Origin: Sipunculus nudus
Taxonomy: Eukaryota; Annelida; Sipuncula; Golfingiida; Sipunculidae
Assembly (NCBI GenBank): GCA_026874595.1
Contig: CM049316.1
Location: 43,291,695 to 43,355,694, forward strand
DNA: 64,000 bases
Reading direction: 5' to 3'
This document shows, one piece after another, positions 56,908 to 64,000 of the stretch; the stretch's first letter is position 1, and each line of letters opens with the position of its first letter. A program made the translations under genes and the position numbers. The notes under the pieces were generated by a model. The model saw only the letters and a program-made list of their open reading frames with translations. It was not told where the DNA came from and ran no database searches.

Positions 56908-57360
56908 CAATTCACAAATTGCCTGATTCGCATATAAAATGAATGATACTTGCAGGCATCTTATAAACATTATTATATTTTTCATCATATTATTGTAAAT
57001 TTTTATGGTTTATATAATAAAAAGCGTCCATCTGGCTAAATGCTGATTCTTTCAAATGAAAATATCAAATCATATGAGATGTAAATATTTTACTCTCTCT
57101 CTAGGGGCGCAATTTATTTTGCACTTTGGGAGTGGGTGTGGGCGGGATGTTCCCCTCCGTCAGTGTGGGAAAATTATCACAAAATTCTTTCAAAATGGCA
57201 ATGTTTGTCTCATATCGATTTTGCCAATCTGTCAAACAAACTGACTAATTTTTCAGTCAATTTTTAAAATGCCATGAAATTTTCAGTCACTTTATGAACT
57301 ATCTGAGAGAATCAGGCAATTTACACATTGACTGATTTTACACACTGACTATAACATATA
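56905..57360. mobile_element. Foldback element 3 (short copy)
   Basis: The left end ACAATTCACAAATTGCCTGA and the right end TCAGGCAATTTACACATTGA (57310-57335) are inverted copies. Internal AATTTTTCAGTCAATTTTTA blocks match elements 1 and 2. It abuts the pogo/Tigger-like element at 57361. Confidence 0.55.
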
Positions 57361-57730
57361 CAGTGACACCTCGTTGTGTCGAACTCGGATATGTCGAAAC
57401 ACCTGATGTGTCAAGATGTTTTGTTGGTCCCAGGCTAGTATTTCTATTGCTTAACTCGAAGTCAGGTCGCTTTAATGTTTGGATAACAGTTGTGCACGGC
57501 CCGTCAATCGGGTCGTGATGGCCAGTAAAACATTATTGCTACCGGCAAGGCTCTTATCATGTATTATAAAATTTGTGTTGTTCTTTCACGCAAACATTTA
57601 AGAGAACTATATATTATTATATAATCAAGACTGAAGAAGGTTGAATATAATGAATATTGGTTGTCTCGAACTCCGGTTGCGTCGAAGTAATTTCACCAGT
57701 CCCTTCGATTTCGACACAAAGAGGTTTTAC

Positions 57731-57732
<2 letters not shown>
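57361..57732. mobile_element. pogo/Tigger-like MITE, 372 bp
   Basis: The left end CAGTGACACCTCGTTGTGTC and the right end, whose reverse complement is CAGTAAAACCTCTTTGTGTC, form inverted repeats of about 25 bp. CAGT-x5-CCTCG is the typical end of pogo/Tigger elements of the Tc1/mariner superfamily. TA flanks the left end (57359-57360); the right flank is TG, one base off. No transposase is present. The (TA)n run at 57737-57787 follows. Confidence 0.75.
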
Positions 57733-57736
<4 letters not shown>

Positions 57737-57790
<54 letters not shown>

Positions 57791-57927
57791 AATATCACGC
57801 ATTGTGTTTCGGGAAATTTGTTGTGTTTGTTGATCGCTGACTCTCGATTGCATGACATCCGTGGTGCCACTTCAACCTCTTTTTTATTCATTTAAGCTAG
57901 CTAAATTGGTATTTTTTGGTGTTATTG

Positions 57928-57967
<40 letters not shown>

Positions 57968-57990
57968 GTTATTATTATTATTATTATTTC
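57737..57990. repeat. (TA)n at 57737-57787 and (ATT)n at 57934-57990
   Basis: Two simple repeats separated by about 145 bases of unique sequence. Confidence 0.9.
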
Positions 57991-58439
57991 TATCCAGATG
58001 TATATAACGTTCTTAATATGTTAATGACCTGTACCAAAGGTACTGTCTTTTCATTCCACCTCAATATGGAAACATGATATACAGTTATTATTTAATATAA
58101 GAGAAATAAAAGTTTACTATCCGCAAACATCTCACTAGATGGAGAATATAAAAAGACATTTAGAATACGACTTACACATACGAAAATCCGAGTCAGATGT
58201 TAACAATTCACCAGGATAAAATATAGTTTAGATCGGACCACGACAGTGACATAAAATGGCTCTAACGGTACAGTATTCACATTAAAGAAGTGTAATAAGT
58301 GCTACACCAAGTCCGGCTAAAAGACCAGTGTGTAATTTGATGCATGATGAAGAATCAGGTCTTATGCAGTCTTTTTGTTGTCCAGGGCAAGATCAGACCT
58401 CTAGTCATGTCTTCTTGTTATGGTAAACATACGGGATCA

Positions 58440-58985
58440 TCTCAGATGGACGCTGTTCAGATAGACGCCATTGTATCACCTGGACGCTGTTCATTTGGAC
58501 GCCATGAAAATGGACGCTGATCATATAGACGCCTTCGTATTATAAGCCCATACACCATTAAGACCCCTAAAAACAGGCCATATAGCCGCGTTTATATAGT
58601 GTTATATATTTCCTTTAAAGCTGACGCCATGAAAATGGACGCTGATCATATAGACGCCTTCGTATTATAAGCCCATACACCATTAAGACCCCTAAAAACA
58701 GGCCATATAGCCGCGTTTATATAGTGTTATATATTTCCTTAGTGTGTATATGGTGTGATTGATGATGGACGTTAACAAAGATGTCTTAGAGACCATCGTA
58801 TTATAGACGCCATCGTATATTGTTTCCTTAGATTTGAGACATAATTTAATAAAATATTTATCAATACTAATGTGATGTTTTATATCATATACTGATATCG
58901 TGCGCTGACCATATAGACGTTACCGTTTTATAGACGCCATCGTCTGCATCGTCTCTTCAGAAAGACGCCTAATGACAAGTAATGA
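58440..58985. repeat. GGACGC / AGACGCC repeat region with a perfect 118-bp direct repeat
   Basis: TGGACGCTGTTCA and ATAGACGCCATCGTAT words recur throughout. 58498-58615 and 58623-58740 are identical over 118 bases (GACGCCATGAAAATGGACGC ... ATATATTTCCTT), separated by 7 bases, so this copy step is recent. Confidence 0.85.
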
Positions 58986-59079
58986 AAACAAATCACATTT
59001 TAATTAAATAATTCCATTAAAAGGAGACCATATTTAATAATAGCCATGTTATATTCAGACATGGGGTCTATTACAGTTG

Positions 59080-59222
59080 TTCTATTACTATTACTATTAC
59101 TATAACTTTCAATTTCTGATATTACTATTACTATTACTATTACCACATTTTATCTTCTATTACTATTACTATTACTATTACTATTACTGGGATATCTATT
59201 ACTATGACTATTACTATTACTT
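59080..59222. repeat. (ATTACT)n hexanucleotide runs
   Basis: Four blocks of ATTACT repeats interrupted by short unique words such as CAATTTCTGAT and GGGATATC. Confidence 0.85.
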
Positions 59223-59229
59223 CAACTGA

Positions 59230-59994
59230 TGGGAGGGTTCTAGACCTCGCGCATCCATGAGTGCTATAAACTAGCACTACAATCACATGTTTAAATAATA
59301 TTACATGCACCTATATCATCCAGTTACCTACACAAGTTTCTTATACTGTGTCTGTTATTCACAAGAAGCCTTAAGATACTGGAGACCTTAATTATTTCAG
59401 CTTCTTTAATTCTGTTTTTTTATATCTTAAAACCTCAAGGATCGTCATTTGGGCTTTCAAGTCAAAATTATAAGATAATTGTATGAACTCTTAAATACAT
59501 GTAATTTAAGAGCACCCATTGTAAAGGCCCTGGTATATGTAAAATATTGATTGATAATTATATGCATACTTGTACATTTTATATTATTTTCATATATATT
59601 TCACATAAATTTATTTTATAGTTCATACTTCTGTTTAGATTTAACCTTCTTTCTCATAGTTAATAAATAAAGATTTTCAGTGTAACTAAAAATTGTCTCC
59701 TATCATATGCATGATTATTGCATTTTATTATTTAGTATCAAAGCTGACAATTTAGTCCGTTATGTATGTATCAGGAGAGGAATTAATGTAGGCCTGCGTC
59801 CTGTTTCCCAATCCTTATAAATATATCCAATAAATATACTGTTTACGTCAAGATTCTGAACAGAACCAGACTTGAGAGACAAAAGTACCCCATCTTCTCT
59901 GGTGTATTTGTTTATTTGGATGTGATGCCATGTTTTATACCATCACATATTACATCTTGAGAGTGAACAGAGGTGGTAAACTTTACAAGGTGTC
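59230..59994. other. Spacer, nothing recognised
   Basis: AT-rich, no gene or ordered repeat recognised. Confidence 0.35.
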
Positions 59995-60285
59995 ATCCCA
60001 AATGGATGGGTTTCAGATAGACAGGTCAGATATTTTTTATCCCATCTGGACAGGTCCCAGTTGGACGGGTCCCAGACAGACGCTCTTTCAATAACAAATG
60101 GGGTTTCAGAAATAACGAAGCCTTCAAACCCTGGCTATTTTCGTGTGTAATAAAGTCACATAAATATGACAAAGCTTCTCAATGGACTTCTTCTAACTGG
60201 GATCTGTCTAACTGGGACCCGTCCAAATGGGACCGTCTAAATGGGCCCGTCCAACTGGCACCTGTCCAACTGACATGTAATCCTT
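59995..60285. repeat. Foldback repeat of TGGGACCCGTCCAA words
   Basis: The left arm at 60046-60081 (CTGGACAGGTCCCAGTTGGA...) is the imperfect reverse complement of 60204-60237 (CTGTCTAACTGGGACCCGTC...). Each arm is itself a short tandem of the CAGTTGGACGGGTCC word, and further diverged words lie outside both arms. It looks like a foldback element of about 290 bp. Confidence 0.7.
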
Positions 60286-60763
60286 TACAATAATGGTAGC
60301 ATGCATGGCTTTTATTCTTCAGGCATGCCCTTCTTCATTGCAGCAAAATCAGCATAGGATAATTTAGGAATATGGAGAGTGATTTAAACTTACATCAATT
60401 TTACAAAACAAATACCATATTTAAATCACTTTCAAAATAAATTTGGCATTAAACAATCTTGTACTTTAAATTTTGTACATAACATGATCTAATTATTTGA
60501 TATCAAAATTTCAGATATTAAATAATAAAATATTAACAGTTACTTATATTCTCATATTATATAATCAAATAAATTAAAATCATGAAAAAAATGGTTCATT
60601 TAATCTTCAAAATATTATTTAACATAATTTTAGATACTGAATGAAGCTCTGTAAAATTGGTACTATGAAATAACATTCAAGTATTAAAAGAATAGTTTTA
60701 AAAGAATATGTATATAAATTAACTAGATAATACATGTGCCTGCAGTATGACTTTATCCAAGTG
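60286..60763. other. AT-rich spacer, nothing recognised
   Basis: No gene or ordered repeat is seen before the large element. Confidence 0.4.
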
Positions 60764-60849
60764 TTTTTAGCTCAGCTGACTGAAAGTCATCTGAGCTATA
60801 GCGATCACTCTTTGTCCGTCGTCCGTCTGTCCGTCTGTCCGTCTGTCCG

Positions 60850-62160
60850 TCTGTCCGTCCGTTAACCAGGCAGAAATCGTAACCGCTGGACCTAGAACCT
60901 TGTAACTTGGGATTCTGAGAGGTCCATAAAAAATCTTCTTGGAAACCAGAAATTAGGTCTCTGTTACCCATATCCTTCGAGCTAGGTGGCCCCAAAGTAC
61001 CCCCCAGAAAAGTCAAAAATTTCATACAAAAAATTCAATATCTCATTAACTACTTGACTGATGGTCATGATTTTTGGCATACATATTGATCATGAGATGT
61101 TACATCACTTCTTGCAGACTGGTGGCGCCACCTGTATTTTTCGATTTTTTACGAATTTTTTTCTCTATTTTTGAGACCTTTAAAAATGTGAACATCTGTT
61201 AACAAGGCACAAATCATAAAGACTGGACTTAGAATCTTAATTCTTGACACACTGAGAGGTCCATGAAAAATCTCCTTGGAAACCAGAAATTAGGTTTCTG
61301 TTACCCATATCCTTTGAGCTATGGGGCCCCAAAGTACCCCCAAGAATAGTAAAAAATTTCATACAAAAACTTCAATATCTCAATAACTACATCACTGATG
61401 GTCTTCATTTTTGGCATATATATTGATCATGAGATGTTCTATCAGTTCCTGCAGACTGGTGGCGCCACCTGTACTGTTTGATTTTTTACGATTTTTTCCT
61501 CTATTTTTGAGACCTTTGAGGATGCTGTCATCTGTTAGCGTGGCACAAATCGTAACGACTGGACCTAGAATCTTCATTTTCGACACACTGAGAGACCTAT
61601 GAAAAGTCTCCATGGAAACCAGAAATTAGGTCCCTGTTACCCATATCCTTCGAGCTATGGGGCCCAAAATTACCCCCCAGAATAGTCAAAAATTTCATAC
61701 AAAAACTTCAATATCTCATTAACTACATCACTGATGGTCATGATTTTCGACATACATATTGATCATGAGATGTTTCATCAGTTTGTGCAGACTGGTGGCG
61801 CCACCTGTATTTTTCAATGTTCACGAATTGTTTTCTCCATTTTTGAGACCTTTAAGGATGTAGTTATCTGTCAACAGGGTACAAATCGTAACGACTGGAC
61901 CTAGAATCTTCGTTCTTGACACACAGGGAGACCCATGATAAGTCTCCATGGAAACCTGAAATTTGGTCTCTGTTACCCATATCCTTTGAGCTATGGCACT
62001 CCAAAGTACAGATCAGAATAATGGAAAATTTGATACAAAAGCTAAAGTATCTGAACAACTAATGCAGAGATCACCATGATTTTTTGCATGGATATTGACC
62101 ATTAAGTGTTTTTATTAGTTTTTGCAGACTGGTGGAGCCACCTGTATTTTTGTATCCGCC
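60850..62160. repeat. Satellite core 1, 337-bp monomer, four copies
   Basis: GGTGG(C/A)GCCACCTGTA begins at 61121, 61458, 61794 and 62131 (spacings 337, 336, 337). Each monomer also holds CTGGACCTAGAATCTT, CTGTTACCCATATCCTT and a CAATATCTCA-TAACTAC block. The fourth copy is the most diverged and its palindrome has A for C. Confidence 0.9.
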
Positions 62161-62329
62161 AAAACGAAGTTTTGCGGATACTATGTTTTTGACCGAGTTC
62201 CTCCGCCGCGGCGGCGTTCGTTTCCAGAGAGCTCCTCGGAGACTAATGGACCGATTTTTCCCAAACTTACACCTATTATCGGGTCACATGTAAACTGGTG
62301 CCTAACCAATTTGCATTGACCTCTGAACT

Positions 62330-63200
62330 TTCCTCTCTATCCAGTGTCCATTTGTGGGTCTGTTTCCACTCATAAACCCTCATATCTCGGGAACCGTTTG
62401 ACCGATCAAGAAATAAAATTGATACAAATGTAGCCCTTGGATTGCTTTATAACATACACAAAAAATGGTGGCGCCACCTGTAACCATGTTTGCACAGTGT
62501 CCATCTGTTCATCTGCCTTGGGTTAAAATCACTCATATCTCTGCAGTGAATTGACTAATTCACCTGAAATTCGTCATGTGTATACATCCAGGATAGCTTT
62601 CTTGATTTTATGACAGGTGGCGCCACCTACGTTCACGTTCACGCTGATGACATCCAAGCTTATATCTCGGGAACCGTTTGACCGATCAGGAAATAAAATT
62701 TATACAAATGTAGCCCTTTGATAGCTCTGTAACATACACAAAAAATGGTGGCGCCACCTGTAACAATGTTTGCACAGCGTCTGTCTGTTAGTCTGCCGTG
62801 GCCTAAAATTACTCATTTCTCTGTAGTGGTTCGACATAACTGCCTATAATTTTGCAGGTTTATACATTGTGGACAGCTTTCTTGATTTTATGACAGGTGG
62901 CGCCACCTACATTCTAGTTAACGCTGGACACATCCAAGCTCATATCTCAGGAACCATTTGACCGATTGGGCCAAAATTGTGCATGTGTTTAGATCTCATA
63001 ATAGGTCTTTATCATACACAAAACTGGAGGGGTTACCTGCAAAGATTTTTGCACAGTGTTTGTCTGTTTGTCTGCCATGGGCAAAAATGGCTCATATACA
63101 TGTAGTGGTTTGACTTTTCTGCCTAAAATTTTGCAGGTGTATACAACTTGGACAGCTTTCTGGATTTGTGGTAGGTGGCACAACCTACATACACATTTAG
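62330..63200. repeat. Satellite core 2, 280-bp monomer, three copies
   Basis: The block ATACACAAAAAATGGTGGCG begins near 62454 and 62734, 280 bases apart; a decayed third copy lies near 63014. Each monomer has two palindrome sites, one after AACATACACAAAAAAT and one after GATTTTATGACA (62617, 62896). TCTCGGGAACCGTTTGACCG marks the monomer start. Confidence 0.85.
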
Positions 63201-63508
63201 GCTGCAGACATCCATGCTAATATGCAACATACCTCACTCTATTTCCCCTTGCCACTCAATCCATGCCTCACTATTTGATTTTGGCAGATACATGTAGTCA
63301 CTTGTCTGTTACCCGTATTCTAGTTTTAAAAGTTTACACATTTTTCTCTATTTTTGAGATATATAAATACAGACTTAATCTTGGCCTGTTGGTTAATCTG
63401 TTTGATGCTTCAGTTGAATGGGTATATACTACCATTCTGGTGATAAAATTTCCTTTTGCGAATCTCTTCCCAGTCAGCTGAGCGTCATGACCCATGGGTC
63501 ACTTGTTA

Positions 63509-64000
63509 GTACTTGTATGAGTTTATAGCATTATTGGCTTCAATACATCATGCTTAGTGAAAACACCATAAGCTTATCATGAACATTTTGGGTCTGCACT
63601 GTATCTGGTTCCATATTATATTTTATTTTAATGCAATCTGTATGATTTAAATGCAAACTGGCTTGGGAAATCAAATCTAGGTACATTTCAAAATATGCCT
63701 ATGGATTGATGGATGCGAGATAAGATGTACATGTCACAATAATAATACACTATTTATCTGTCTCTTAACATCAAACATGCCTCTGTTTATCCATGGTTTA
63801 TTAATCAAAGGTCAGATTGTGCCAGGTAACTTGTTTGTCTGTGACCTACTCTGTCCAGTACTCTTATGTAATTAGCACCAGCAGTCACCAGCAATGTGGC
63901 AGCTGGCCCATGCTTGCCTCAACAATAGGCACATCCTGGGCAGTTACTGGACAAGAACTGAGTCTGTTCAGCATTATTTGCTGATATGCTTCATAATCAA
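63509..64000. other. Spacer to the window end, nothing recognised
   Basis: No gene, RNA or repeat order is recognised in the last 490 bases. Confidence 0.4.

Larger units (their letters stand above)
60764..63508 (+). mobile_element. Full-length palindrome-tailed element with two satellite cores
   Basis: The head (TTTTTAGCTCAGCTGACTGA, then AAGTCATCTGAGCT) is a hairpin with a near-perfect 12-bp stem. A (GTCC/GTCT)n run and GTTAAC follow. Core 1 has four copies of a 337-bp monomer. Core 2 has about three copies of a 280-bp monomer. The tail is AGTCAGCTGAGC, then GTCATGACCCATGGGTCACT and TGTTA, with the 14-bp palindrome TGACCCATGGGTCA. The AGCTCAGCTGACT of the head and AGTCAGCTGAGC of the tail are subterminal inverted repeats. 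No frame encodes a transposase. Other copies lie at 14456-14800, 20431-21631, 37745-38420 and 41516-42762. Confidence 0.8.

Noticed and set aside
60753-62319. Frames of 60-90 codons in the large element
   Set aside because: They follow the 337-bp monomers and encode no transposase motif.

Overview
The window looks like an intergenic, repeat-dense stretch of a molluscan nuclear genome, most likely a bivalve. It is AT-rich, has introns with GT/AG borders, and is full of (TA)n tracts, tandem satellites, tRNA-derived SINEs, MITE-like elements and decayed LINE, mariner and helicase remnants. The one clear host gene is of the GRL101 type, a family first described in the snail Lymnaea. The species call is an inference from gene content and repeat style. 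Nothing here is prokaryotic.

Layout. 1-1097 (-) is a broken copy of the LDLa/LRR part of the receptor gene, cut by the window edge. 1.3-2.8 kb holds a 263-bp tandem repeat. 3.6-4.5 kb has two weak candidate signal-bearing exons. 7.2-12.6 kb (-) is a decayed L1/Tx1-like LINE with an intact ORF1. 12.8-14.4 kb has a 31-bp inverted repeat and a 22-bp minisatellite. 14.5-22.7 kb is mostly repeats. 22985-31753 (-) is the receptor gene. 32-40 kb holds microsatellites, a dead mariner-type transposase, diverged tandem repeats and a PIF1/Helitron-type helicase remnant. 40.4-43.4 kb is a 274-bp satellite split by a mobile element. 43.9-46.9 kb is a LINE 3' fragment followed by duplicated sequence. 47-60.3 kb holds MITE-like elements, foldback elements and a SINE. 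60.76-63.51 kb is a complete mobile element built around two satellite cores.

The receptor. Two exons on the minus strand (31725-29230 and 26212-22985) join in phase 0. They would encode a signal peptide, three or four CUB-like domains, a C-type lectin domain split by the intron, a second lectin-like module, six LDLa repeats, leucine-rich repeats and a rhodopsin-family 7TM domain. One in-frame TAA at 30250-30252 interrupts an otherwise open coding sequence of about 5.7 kb. It may be a null allele, a young pseudogene, a readthrough site or a base error. The truncated relative at the left edge shows that the gene has been duplicated locally.

The repeats. Several elements share a hairpin head (AGCTCAGCTGACT...) and a tail with a TGACCCATGGGTCA palindrome, and carry satellite monomers of about 337, 280 and (in a separate array) 274 bp. 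These otherwise dissimilar monomers each keep the palindrome GGTGGCGCCACC or a variant, which contains a CTCF-like core on both strands. This shared palindrome and the chimeric receptor are the two observations I consider most worth following up. I did not find a clearly new multi-gene system.
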